DNA of 64,000 nt from Maritimibacter alkaliphilus HTCC2654 (lineage in GTDB: Bacteria > Pseudomonadota > Alphaproteobacteria > Rhodobacterales > Rhodobacteraceae): the NCBI RefSeq assembly GCF_000152805.1, contig NZ_CH902579.1:25695-89694 (forward strand), read 5' to 3'. Positions 36,321 through 44,473 of this stretch are shown in pieces (within the stretch, counting starts at the first letter, position 1; every line of letters begins with the position of its first letter). The notes below the pieces were generated by a model. That model had not been told where the DNA came from. It saw only the letters and a program-made list of their open reading frames with translations, and searched no databases. A program made the position numbers and the translations under genes.

Positions 36321-36599
36321 TCAGAAGTTTTCCTTTGGCGCCTCCGCCAGGATCAGCTTGTCCAACGTCAGATCCGAGACGGGTTTTCTCAACCGTTCGT
36401 TCTCTTTCTGGAGGCGCTTCAGTTCCCTGAGCCGGTCGGTTCCCATACCCCCGTACTGCTTGCGCCAGCGATAATAAGTCTGCTCTGTAATGCGAACCTT
36501 GCGGATCGCATCCACCCGGGACATGCCTTGCCCGACAAGCACTTCAACCTGCCGCAGCTTCGTGACATTCTCTTCCGGCTTGTGTCTCTTCGTAGCCAT
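36321..36599 (-). CDS. IS3-family orfA
   Basis: A 92-residue OrfA with helix-turn-helix QVEVLVGQGMSRVDAIRKVRITEQTYYRWRKQYGG and a leucine-rich coiled coil (LKRLQKENERLRKPVSDLTLDKLIL). ATG at 36599 preceded by GGAGGATCAGA. orfB normally follows by a -1 frameshift; here that partner is disabled. Confidence 0.87.
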   Translation of the reverse strand: MATKRHKPEENVTKLRQVEVLVGQGMSRVDAIRKVRITEQTYYRWRKQYGGMGTDRLRELKRLQKENERLRKPVSDLTLDKLILAEAPKENF

Positions 36600-36655
36600 T
36601 CTGATCCTCCATTTTCCTAAACATAACGGCGGACCACTTCAGTGTGCGAGGATCA

Positions 36656-36769
36656 ATGCAGGCGGCCCGCCTTGCAACAAATCAAGCATCCCAGGGATTT
36701 GACGAAGACGAACTTACCGTCTTCTTTGCGGCGATGGACAAGCTGATCAGCAACCTTTCACATAGCTGA
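36656..36769 (+). pseudogene. Possible MarR-family regulator, C-terminal stub
   Basis: An open stretch of 37 codons ending ...FDEDELTVFFAAMDKLISNLSHS and a stop. Its helical pattern resembles the last helix of MarR-type regulators (EEELxxFxxxMDRLxxNL). The IS3 element directly upstream removed the rest. The identification is weak because only one helix remains. Confidence 0.35.
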
Positions 36770-36783
36770 CCGTCCCTCGGCGT

Positions 36784-37719
36784 TCACTCAAGCGTCGGAG
36801 CAATCGCAAGGATGATGACCCCCGTCGCAGCCAGAGCAGCCGCAATGTAGAACCTGGGGCCAGGCCGTCTTTCGGTTTTGAAGATATGCCCAGCAAGCCA
36901 GGCTGCAAAGAACATCTCGATAGATGACATGATGGCAACGACGGTCACACTGGTGAACATCAACGAGAAAAACAGTGCGACTTGTCCGATTGTCATCGCA
37001 CCACCAGCCAGCAATTGCCACCCGCTTGGCTTATGCAACCTCCATGAAAGCCCTACCCGGCCACGCAATCGAAAAAGCCCCCACCCAACGAACCATACCA
37101 ATCCCGTCAACGCACCAATGAACACCCCGGCCAGCGGATCAGGCAAGGTCTGCATCGCGAGTTTGCGCGCTACGAAGGAGCCACCATAACCCGCAGCAGA
37201 GCCAAGCGCCAAAACCCGACCCTTGGTCCTGTCCTGTGGCGAAGGTTCCGTAGAGACCAGGGTCGATACCGCCTTGGCGGACTTGCGAGTCATCATGATC
37301 AACACGCCACCTGTCACCAGAATAAACGCAATCACAATAGAAGTCGTAATCACCTCTCCAAGCAGGAGAAATGCGAAAATCGCTGCAAAAACAGGAATCA
37401 GACGCCGGATGAAGCCTGTCTCGATCGCGCCAGCCAGCTCCACCGACCGAAACAACGTCAGGCGGCCAACCACATTCCCCAGAACACCCGCCAGCACAAA
37501 ATAGGCCACCCCGATCAGTACGGGCTGGCTAACAGAAGGCAGCTCTGGCCCCCAAACCTGCCAAAGGGCACCGGAAACGAAACCTGTCATCAACACTGAC
37601 AGCAGAACATCATTCCCGCGCCCTTGGGCGGATTGAGAGCTTTTGGCAATTGCGACCGAGCTAAGCGCATAACAAAACGCACCAAACGCGGCCATCAGAC
37701 CACCAAAGCCAGCAGTCAT
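36784..37719 (-). CDS. EamA/DMT-family transporter
   Basis: A 311-residue inner-membrane protein with about ten hydrophobic helices in two EamA repeats (residues ~5-145 and ~165-305); the repeat ends are ILVTGGVLIMM and AATGVIILAIAPTLE. Such proteins export or import small metabolites. It is the last gene of the run pht2-pht4-pht5-unknown-EamA, 27 bases after its neighbour, so it may move a phthalate-pathway compound. The substrate is inference. Confidence 0.82.
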   Translation of the reverse strand: MTAGFGGLMAAFGAFCYALSSVAIAKSSQSAQGRGNDVLLSVLMTGFVSGALWQVWGPELPSVSQPVLIGVAYFVLAGVLGNVVGRLTLFRSVELAGAIETGFIRRLIPVFAAIFAFLLLGEVITTSIVIAFILVTGGVLIMMTRKSAKAVSTLVSTEPSPQDRTKGRVLALGSAAGYGGSFVARKLAMQTLPDPLAGVFIGALTGLVWFVGWGLFRLRGRVGLSWRLHKPSGWQLLAGGAMTIGQVALFFSLMFTSVTVVAIMSSIEMFFAAWLAGHIFKTERRPGPRFYIAAALAATGVIILAIAPTLE

Positions 37720-37746
37720 TGGTCTAATCGGGCAACAAGAGCGGCG

Positions 37747-38196
37747 CTATTCATCCGCGACAAGCTGATCCAGGAAGCGTTCTGCCGACATGATTTCACG
37801 CATGGGCAGCTTTTCCTGCTGCTGCATAAGCTCTGTCGTGTATGTCAGCCCCTTGCCATCCCAGAACCACCAGTAAATGATCTCGCCCTTCTTATCCCGA
37901 ATGGGCATTCTGAAAATTGGGAACTCCCTTTCAGCACGGGGAATTTCAACCGTACCCACCCGGGCGTGTTTCAGCCCGAGCTTTTTCAGAACACCACTCA
38001 AAGGCACCATCGCGATGGGCGAGGCCTCGCGTGCCAGAACGGTTACAGCTTCGGGCCGTTTCTGGAATGGGCCTTTCAAGAACTTCACGACCGGGGGATA
38101 GCTGGGATGCGTATGCGTAAGCTGCACATAAGCCAAACCAGCAGATGTTTCGATCTCAACAATGTCGCCAGGTTGATAATCTTCCATTCTCGGCAT
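37747..38196 (-). CDS. Conserved protein of unknown function in the phthalate operon
   Basis: A 149-residue soluble protein, start ATG 38196, five bases after pht5. It opens with a small beta-rich module (YQPGDIVEIETSAGLAYVQLTHTHPSYPPVVKFL), has a hydrophilic middle and ends in a helical tail. No signal peptide or known catalytic motif. The start faintly resembles Imm26-like or SH3-like beta barrels, which I do not trust enough for a name. Its position between decarboxylase and transporter implies a role in phthalate metabolism. Confidence 0.75.
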   Translation of the reverse strand: MPRMEDYQPGDIVEIETSAGLAYVQLTHTHPSYPPVVKFLKGPFQKRPEAVTVLAREASPIAMVPLSGVLKKLGLKHARVGTVEIPRAEREFPIFRMPIRDKKGEIIYWWFWDGKGLTYTTELMQQQEKLPMREIMSAERFLDQLVADE

Positions 38197-38201
38197 TCCT
38201 C

Positions 38202-39194
38202 TTACAGGCTATAGGCTTCCAGGGTCGACGGATGGAACAGCTCTTCGATCTCCACACGGCGCGGCGACAAGCCCTGGCTTACGTGGTAGTCCAAAAACTT
38301 GTTGAGCACATGCGCATTTCCACTGACGCCATAGCTCCAAGGGTCATCCCCCATCAGCGCGTGGACACGGTTGAGATTGTCCTCCACGAAGGGCATCGTC
38401 ACCTTGGTGGCAGATGTGTCCGAAAGGGCCTCTTCGGCCAACCGTTTTGACTGCGTAAATGCCTTGAGCAATGCCGCGGGCAAGAACGGGTATTCTTCTG
38501 CCAGGCTCCGGCGTACGCCCAGTACGTGCATGATCGGGAAGATTTTGGTTTTCTCGAAGTAATATTCCGCCGCTGTAATGCTGTCTGCGAACAGTCGCCC
38601 AACATGCGGATGACGTTCAGCAAAGCAACGCGGCCAGCGCGGCCCGATAAAGCCATCAATTTCACCCGCTTCAAGCATGCTGTTCAGCGTGCTACCTTCT
38701 GGGGCTTCCTCCATACGAATGTCATCGGGCAACTGAACCTTGATTTTTTCAGGCCGGCCGGGTGTGTCCATGCCGCCGCGCACCCAGATGATATCCGAGG
38801 GCTTAACGCCATATTCCTCTTCCAGGATACCACGCACCCAAACGTTAGCTGAAAGCTGATATTCGGCGATACCGATACGTTTGCCCTTCAGGTCTTCTGG
38901 TTTGTTAATCCCTTTGTCCGTGCGGATATAGACAGAGGTGTGACGGAACGCACGGCTCAGGAAGACCGGGATTGCCACATAATGCGGATTCCCTCGGGCA
39001 ACCGAAATCGAATAGGACGACAGCGAGATCTCGCTGATATCGAAAGCCTCGTGGCGGAACGCGCGAAAGAACATTTCTTCCGGCGACAACAGCATCGGAA
39101 CCGGGTCTACTCCGTCGATCTGAACACGCCCATCCACGATTGCCCGTGTGCGGTCATAGTTACCCATTGCAAGGGAAAGTTTGAGATTGCTCAT
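38202..39194 (-). CDS. pht5: 4,5-dihydroxyphthalate decarboxylase
   Basis: A 330-residue protein with a periplasmic-binding-protein-like fold but no signal peptide, as known for 4,5-dihydroxyphthalate decarboxylases that make protocatechuate. Characteristic segments: KLSLAMGNYDRTRAIVDGRVQIDGVDP, FDISEISLSSY, RIGIAEYQLSANVWVRGILEEEYGV and a C-terminal DYHVSQGLSPRRVEIEELFHPSTLE. Start ATG 39194, 11 bases after pht4. It produces the substrate for the protocatechuate pathway whose final genes are at 2.9-5.6 kb. Confidence 0.88.
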   Translation of the reverse strand: MSNLKLSLAMGNYDRTRAIVDGRVQIDGVDPVPMLLSPEEMFFRAFRHEAFDISEISLSSYSISVARGNPHYVAIPVFLSRAFRHTSVYIRTDKGINKPEDLKGKRIGIAEYQLSANVWVRGILEEEYGVKPSDIIWVRGGMDTPGRPEKIKVQLPDDIRMEEAPEGSTLNSMLEAGEIDGFIGPRWPRCFAERHPHVGRLFADSITAAEYYFEKTKIFPIMHVLGVRRSLAEEYPFLPAALLKAFTQSKRLAEEALSDTSATKVTMPFVEDNLNRVHALMGDDPWSYGVSGNAHVLNKFLDYHVSQGLSPRRVEIEELFHPSTLEAYSL

Positions 39195-39205
39195 CCTGTC
39201 GGCTC

Positions 39206-40378
39206 CTAGTGATTTGTTTTACATTGCCGCTGAAGATCGACCGCTTGTCCGGTCTCTGCGGATTGCAAGATCGCGTGGCAAACCTCCAGGCTTGCCAGCC
39301 CCCATTCCCCTGTTTGGTCGGGGGCCTTGTTATGACGCACGGCATCCACCAGCGCATCCAGAACGGTTCTGCGTGGTGCCGGTCCGAATTTGGCTTCGAT
39401 AAAGCCGCGTTCGGTGTCACCGAACACTTCTATCCCATCCGGGGTCAGTCGCAGATCGGCACGGTCACAAAGCGCGATCACCGGACCGAAATGTTCGTTA
39501 TGTTCAGCCTCAATCGTCGTGCCGCTGCCGAATGTTCGTGTAGTTTTCAGCCGGACCTCGTCATCAGGGTTGAGATCCAGCAAAGCACGCCTTGCTCCAC
39601 CGTAAGCCCCTTCTGATTTACGCTGTCCAAGCTCTCCGACATTGTTCATCCAGATATCACTGTCGAAATGCGCATAGCCCGAGTACGTCATGTTCGCGAC
39701 ACACCCCCCGGCAAAATTCATCAGTGCAGTGAATGCGCCCTCGGTCGGGCGCTTGGGATCCCATGCGCCCGTCATGGCATAAATTTTTTCGGCCATGCCG
39801 CCGGCAAGCCTGCGAACCACATCAATCTGGTGGATCGCCTGACTGAACAGCACGCCCCCACCCTCTTCGGTTCGCAGCTCTTCCGGGCGACGCGGACGAT
39901 AGAGGAAGTCCGTATAGTTAAAGGCCTGGATCATGCGCAACTGACCGAACTTTCCGCTGGAAATAAGTTGCGTGGCCAATTCAACCGGCGGGTCGAAACT
40001 GTGACTCGGCCCAACTATCAAATGCACCCCAGCCTCCTTGGCTGCGGACACCATTACTTCGGCATCCTCCATCGAAACGGCCAACGGCTTTTCGACAAGG
40101 ATATGTTTGCCCGCGCGCGCCGCAGCTAACACATGATCCACATGCATCTGGTGCGGCGTCGCAATGTAAATGGCCTCAACGTCAGGGTCTGCGCACAATT
40201 CCTCGACGGTGGCATACCCTGTGCCACCGTACTCTTTTTCGAATGCGTCGCGGCTTTCCTCCCTTGGGGCGGCGGCAGCCGTCAGCTTCACACGGGTGTC
40301 GGCATCAAACGAAGGCACCATGAGCATGAAAGCACGCCCAAGCCCCGCCACGCCAAGACGAACGGGATCAGAGGTCAA
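39206..40378 (-). CDS. pht4: 4,5-dihydroxy-4,5-dihydrophthalate dehydrogenase (Gfo/Idh/MocA family)
   Basis: A 390-residue NAD(P)-dependent oxidoreductase. An N-terminal Rossmann fold (VRLGVAGLGRAFM) is followed by the family motif AGKHILVEKPLAVSMEDAEVM, with catalytic Lys, near residue 95. The C-terminal substrate domain is complete. It rearomatises the cis-dihydrodiol made by phthalate 4,5-dioxygenase. Its start overlaps the reductase gene by 11 bases, so it is translationally coupled. The family alone is broad; the operon makes the call. Confidence 0.85.
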   Translation of the reverse strand: MTSDPVRLGVAGLGRAFMLMVPSFDADTRVKLTAAAAPREESRDAFEKEYGGTGYATVEELCADPDVEAIYIATPHQMHVDHVLAAARAGKHILVEKPLAVSMEDAEVMVSAAKEAGVHLIVGPSHSFDPPVELATQLISSGKFGQLRMIQAFNYTDFLYRPRRPEELRTEEGGGVLFSQAIHQIDVVRRLAGGMAEKIYAMTGAWDPKRPTEGAFTALMNFAGGCVANMTYSGYAHFDSDIWMNNVGELGQRKSEGAYGGARRALLDLNPDDEVRLKTTRTFGSGTTIEAEHNEHFGPVIALCDRADLRLTPDGIEVFGDTERGFIEAKFGPAPRRTVLDALVDAVRHNKAPDQTGEWGLASLEVCHAILQSAETGQAVDLQRQCKTNH

Positions 40379-41306
40379 GAACCAGCCTCCCGGATTTGGC
40401 GCGCGAAACGCAAATCATGATCTGGCTGCCTTTTTCTTCTTCCATCAGCACCATATCACGATGATCTGCCTCGCCTTCCAGTAGGCGGGTTTTACAAGTA
40501 CCGCACGTGCCACTTTCGCAAGAACTGCTTGTTGCGAAGCCAGCATCACGCAGTGCTTCGAGGATAGAACGATCCTCAGGAACAGTAACCGTTTGGCCGC
40601 TTTTCTTCAGCTCGACTTCGAAAGCAACGTCATCCTGACGAACCACATCAACAGGCTTGAAATCCTCGAAGTGGACACGGCCTTCGGGCCAGTGACCCGA
40701 GAAAGCTTTGATTTCTTCCATCAGCGGTTTGGGTCCGCAGCAGAAGACATGGGTCGCGCGCGGCGTCACCAGATCGTCCCAGAAATCATAGACAGCGTTC
40801 GGATCGCCGTCATCGTGGTGCACGATGATCCGGCCTTCGAAATCTTTCATCAGCTCATCAAGATAGGCCGATTCTTCCGCGCTCCGGCTTACGTAAATGA
40901 TCCGAAGCATCTTACCTTTCTTATCCAGATAACGCGCCATCGAATAGATTGGCGTGATACCGATACCGCCGGCAATCAAGAGGTATTTCTGCACATCCGT
41001 CAGCGGGAAATCGTTTTCCGGGTGCTCGATATTCAACTCTGTCCCGACAACAGCTTGCTCATGCATGGAGGCAGACCCCCCGCGCGACTGCGGCTCTCGC
41101 TTGATGGCGACCACATATTCTTTTGGGTCGCTCCCATCATTTACCAGAGAGTATCGGCGCATAGCACCCGATGGTGTCTCGATCGTGATATGTGCACCTG
41201 GGTTGAACTCTGGCAGGGACTCGCCGCCAACCGGAGCCAAAGTGAATTCTGCAATAGTAGGTGTCAGATCGCGCCGTTTTTCGACGCGCATTTTGATCTG
41301 CTCCAT
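40368..41306 (-). CDS. pht2: Phthalate 4,5-dioxygenase reductase
   Basis: A 312-residue FMN/2Fe-2S reductase passing electrons from NADH to the oxygenase. Order: flavin domain with RRYSLVND, NAD domain with LIAGGIGITPIYSM and CCGPKPLM, then a C-terminal plant-type ferredoxin with Cys263, Cys268, Cys271 and Cys299 (CESGTCGTC...C). This FMN-NAD-ferredoxin order is typical of phthalate dioxygenase reductase. ATG behind GGGAGGACCCC; operator-bearing promoter 32-60 bases upstream. First gene of a five-gene run down to 36784. Confidence 0.92.
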   Translation of the reverse strand: MEQIKMRVEKRRDLTPTIAEFTLAPVGGESLPEFNPGAHITIETPSGAMRRYSLVNDGSDPKEYVVAIKREPQSRGGSASMHEQAVVGTELNIEHPENDFPLTDVQKYLLIAGGIGITPIYSMARYLDKKGKMLRIIYVSRSAEESAYLDELMKDFEGRIIVHHDDGDPNAVYDFWDDLVTPRATHVFCCGPKPLMEEIKAFSGHWPEGRVHFEDFKPVDVVRQDDVAFEVELKKSGQTVTVPEDRSILEALRDAGFATSSSCESGTCGTCKTRLLEGEADHRDMVLMEEEKGSQIMICVSRAKSGRLVLDL

Positions 41307-41337
41307 GGGGTCCTCCCGTCCGTTCGCTTCCGAAATA

Positions 41338-41366
41338 TAATTAGATAGCTAAGTTCAAGATGTCAA
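41338..41366 (-). promoter_or_regulatory. Promoter with perfect TTAG-N4-CTAA operator for the pht2 operon
   Basis: Minus-strand -35 TTGACA (41366-41361), 17-base spacer, -10 TAATTA (41343-41338). The dyad TTAGCTATCTAA occupies 41341-41352, inside the spacer and touching the -10. A repressor bound here would occlude RNA polymerase. Confidence 0.75.
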
Positions 41367-41407
41367 CTGGACGCACCGCCCAGCCACGCGCTAATTGTGT
41401 CTAGAAA

Positions 41408-42592
41408 TCACATATTTGGCCCTAAACGGTCTTCTCGTCCGCCAATATCCTTGGCCGACATGACAACCCCTGCTTCAGACAGGTCCGAAACGCCATGACA
41501 TCCCGTAAAAATCATGGTCCTGCGCATCTCGTCTTCGAGAATCGAAAGCGCGCTGGAAACCCCCGCACGCCCCCGCGCCGCCAGGCCGTAAAGAGGTGCC
41601 CTGCCCAGCAGCACAGCGTCCGCCCCCAACGCAAGCGCCTTGACGATATCACTGCCGCGCCGAACACCACCATCAAGCAAAACTGTCATATGTTGGTCCA
41701 AGACGGACACAATCTCTGAAAGAATTTCAATCGTCGCCGGAGCTCCATCAAGCTGCCTGCCACCGTGGTTGGAAACAACCACCCCATCAGCGCCTTCGCG
41801 TTGTGCGGCCATTGCATCCTCAGCACACATGATCCCCTTAATCACAAGTGGCTCCTGCCACAGCTTCCGAAGACGCCTTACATCGTCCCAGGAAAAATTC
41901 GGGTTTCGTTGCGCCCGCGTAAATTCGGCAAGCGCCTTGTCGCTGACATCATCCCCCTAAAAGGCCGCCAGATTTTGCAGTCGCGGCCTATGTTGGCTCA
42001 GCCATACGGATTTGAACCATCTCGGATGCAACAATCCGTCCAATACGACAGAGGGGCTCATGCGGATTTCATGCGCGAAACCATGCCGCAAATCCCTCTC
42101 TCTTTTGCCACCCACCAACGAGTCGACAGTGATTACAAGAACACTGTAGCCCGCAGCCGACGCCCGTTCGATCAATGCATTGGAAAATGCTTCTTTGCCC
42201 CATGGGTACAGCTGAAACCAAAGTGGCCAATTATTTTTCTACGCGATTTCTTCCATAGTCGTGTTTGACGCTGTCGAAACCGTAAATGCGACCCCGGCCT
42301 GCTTTGCTGCGGCTGCAAGGTGCAAGTCCCCTTCTGGCCAATAAAGCCCGTTCAGGCCGGTTGGTCCGATTTGGAAAGGCGCCGCATACTTCTGACCGAA
42401 CAGCGTGACAGAGAGATCGACATCCCCACCCTTGAGAATACGTGGCTTGAGTCGGATATCATCAAATGCGCTACGGTTCCTGTGCAGCGTGATTTCGCTC
42501 TCGGCACCACCATCCAGAAAATCAAATACCACACGGGGCAAACTCCGCCTGGCTCGGGTGCGAAAATCTTCGATGTTTACTTCTTGCCGCAT
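41408..42592 (-). pseudogene. FMN-dependent alpha-hydroxy acid dehydrogenase, broken
   Basis: Three pieces in different frames cover the fold: an N-terminal piece (VNIEDFRTRARRSLPRVVFDFLDGGAESE, APFQIGPTGLNGL), a middle piece (AGYSVLVITVDSLVGGKRERDLR) and a C-terminal piece (GVVVSNHGGRQLDGAPATIEIL with the catalytic His, then LLDGGVRRGSDIVKALALGADAVLLGRAPLYG). At least two frameshifts separate them. Relatives oxidise lactate, mandelate or glycolate. It lies between the oxygenase gene and its reductase operon. Confidence 0.88.
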
Positions 42593-42710
42593 CCGGCCTC
42601 CTGCCTCCTGCCAATTTCAACATGGCCACCAACCATGCTCAGGGCCAGAATCAAAATCCGCCCAAGGTCTATGCGGCCCCGGGCGGATCTGTTTGCAAAC
42701 GTCGGACCGG

Positions 42711-43991
42711 TTATTCAGCTGCGGCTGTTTTGCCCGAAGTATTCAGCAAGGTGCGCCAATCCACATCTTTCGGATAAACGCCTTCATGAGAGTTGATCAT
42801 GCTTTGCGGGATTTCATAATCGGTGCCGATTGCTTTGCCACCCTCTGCCACTTTCTTGGCGGCATCCGCCATCAAGCGACGGAACTCGACGATAGCCAGG
42901 TCCGAAGCACCAAGCACATCGGTATGGCGCTGAACGCGCGCGCCCATCGACACCCACATGGCGATATCTTGGTTCGGAATACCTTTGATCCCAGTGAAGT
43001 TACCTTCTTTCATGGCATCACGGTCTTGCAAGAAGTCGTTCTCGACAGTCCGCAGGCAGCGCCACTTGTCGTCAACATCCACTCCTGGAACAGCATGGGT
43101 AAACTTGCGCCATTCTTCGGTCGACGGCACATTCGGGCCATCCCAAGCGATGAAGTGGAACGCGGTCTCTTCATCATTGATCGGCACGATAACGGCCGCC
43201 ACACGATAGTTGTTGTTCGGTGGGATCAACGAATAGTAGGGCGCAACAAATTCGGTCACACGGATATAGTTATGGGTCGCCGCGTTTTTGATCGGCGTAC
43301 GGATTGCAGCATAGTGGAACCCGTAGCTGGTTGTCTCTGTCTGCATACGCGGAGACTTGTCCGTCGAGGGACGGTACCAGGATTTTTCATCGGCAGCAGC
43401 ACCTTCCACGCGGGCCGGAACCATGTCCGACGAGTGCAGCGAGGACGAGTGGGCACTGTCGATCTGACCTTCGTGGATCTGCGCCCAGTTTGCGGGAATG
43501 CGGATTTTAAGGATAGCGATCGCCGAATCCTCGCGCGGGGCAAACGCCGGCGGCTGGAATTCAGGCATATCTTCTTTGTCACCCAGCCAGGCCCAAACGA
43601 AACCACCCCATTCTTTCACAGGATAAGAGCGATGCTTCACCTTATCCATAAGGGGGCTACCTTCGGGTTCGGAAGACATGGCAACGACATTGCCATCAAC
43701 ATCCATTTTCCACCCGTGATACAGACACCGCAGCCCGCATTCTTCGTTCCGGCCATAGACCAGCGATGCCTTGCGGTGCGGGCAAAGTTCATCAAGCAGG
43801 CCAAGACGCCCTTTGGTGTCGCGGAACGCTACATAGCTTTCCCCGAGCACCTCAACACGAAGCGGCTTGCCGTCGGGCTCTTCCACTTCTTCAATCAGGC
43901 ATACAGGGGTCCAGTGCTGACGCATAAGACGTGCCATCGGTGCATCACCGGTCACGCGCGTCAGCAGTTCATTTTCTTCAGGTGTAAGCAT
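42711..43991 (-). CDS. pht3: Phthalate 4,5-dioxygenase, oxygenase subunit
   Basis: A 426-residue Rieske non-haem iron oxygenase that adds O2 across C4-C5 of phthalate. The Rieske cluster ligands are Cys70, His72, Cys89 and His92 (CPH...CLYH). The mononuclear iron site is Asp178, His181 and His186 (IDSAHSSSLH), with a later Asp. Length and the N-terminus MLTPEENELLTRVTGDAPM fit the alpha-only phthalate/carbazole-type clade. ATG behind GGAGGAGATTC; own promoter with operator upstream. The cognate reductase is encoded 1.4 kb downstream. Confidence 0.9.
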   Translation of the reverse strand: MLTPEENELLTRVTGDAPMARLMRQHWTPVCLIEEVEEPDGKPLRVEVLGESYVAFRDTKGRLGLLDELCPHRKASLVYGRNEECGLRCLYHGWKMDVDGNVVAMSSEPEGSPLMDKVKHRSYPVKEWGGFVWAWLGDKEDMPEFQPPAFAPREDSAIAILKIRIPANWAQIHEGQIDSAHSSSLHSSDMVPARVEGAAADEKSWYRPSTDKSPRMQTETTSYGFHYAAIRTPIKNAATHNYIRVTEFVAPYYSLIPPNNNYRVAAVIVPINDEETAFHFIAWDGPNVPSTEEWRKFTHAVPGVDVDDKWRCLRTVENDFLQDRDAMKEGNFTGIKGIPNQDIAMWVSMGARVQRHTDVLGASDLAIVEFRRLMADAAKKVAEGGKAIGTDYEIPQSMINSHEGVYPKDVDWRTLLNTSGKTAAAE

Positions 43992-44052
43992 TGAATCTCC
44001 TCCACAGGTCGCCGCATCAGAATTTGCGAAATTTTATTGGGAAACGCCATTA

Positions 44053-44081
44053 TTCTTAGCTCTCTAAGTTTAGTCTGTCAA
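44053..44081 (-). promoter_or_regulatory. Promoter with perfect TTAG-N4-CTAA operator for pht3
   Basis: Minus-strand -35 TTGACA (44081-44076), 17-base spacer, -10 TAAGAA (44058-44053). Dyad TTAGAGAGCTAA at 44056-44067, in the same position relative to -35 (8 bases) as at the pht2 promoter. Confidence 0.75.
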
Positions 44082-44415
44082 TGGTCAGAGCGATATTCCC
44101 TTCACCTCACAAGTAAGAAAAACCCACGTAAATAAAACTACTTATGGGTTTGCGAGCAATTGGTATTATTCCGCGCATGATCGGGCCTTGTGTTCATACA
44201 GATCTGCTCTGCCGGTTCCTCTCTGGTTGTTCTATGGCCTCGGGATTCGTACACCCCGCTTGCGCAGCTCCCTGCATCGATCAGAATCACCGAAGTGTAT
44301 TTTGATCAATAACCTCTTGGGCAAAAAAGCCCGCAGACAGTCATCCGAACAGACCGCGATTGGAACCAAAGACGCGGCCTGAAACTTTTCCGTCTCTCAG
44401 TCAAAACGGCAAGTA
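44082..44415. other. Intergenic region between pht3 promoter and TRAP terminator
   Basis: About 330 bases without a convincing gene. One short plus-strand frame (44188-44382) lacks a ribosome binding site and any recognisable motif. Base composition is more AT-rich than the flanking genes. Confidence 0.5.
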
Positions 44416-44433
44416 GCCGCCAAACCTGGCGGC
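44416..44433 (-). terminator. Hairpin terminator after the TRAP permease gene
   Basis: Perfect 7-bp stem GCCGCCA / TGGCGGC with AACC loop, about 40 bases past the permease stop. On the minus strand it is followed by TACTTGCCGTTTTG, so a modest rho-independent terminator. Confidence 0.55.
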
Positions 44434-44473
44434 CACTTTGGATTCGCATTCAGCACATTACACGTGGCTGACG

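Larger units (their letters stand above)
35465..36655 (-). mobile_element. IS3-family element (1191 bp, inactivated)
   Basis: Ends TGATCAGCCCCACCTGCG (left) and, read inward from the right, TGATCCTCGCACACTGAA; both continue with GTGGTCCG. Encodes orfA and a broken orfB. Flanks TCA and ATG do not match, so the neighbouring DNA has been rearranged. Confidence 0.82.

Noticed and set aside
38202-39194. Pht5 as a plain ABC or TRAP solute-binding protein
   Set aside because: It has the binding-protein fold but no signal peptide, and it is translationally linked to pht4 and pht2; 4,5-dihydroxyphthalate decarboxylases have exactly this fold.
44188-44382. A 64-codon plus-strand frame between pht3 and the TRAP genes
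   Set aside because: No ribosome binding site, atypical composition, no motif.
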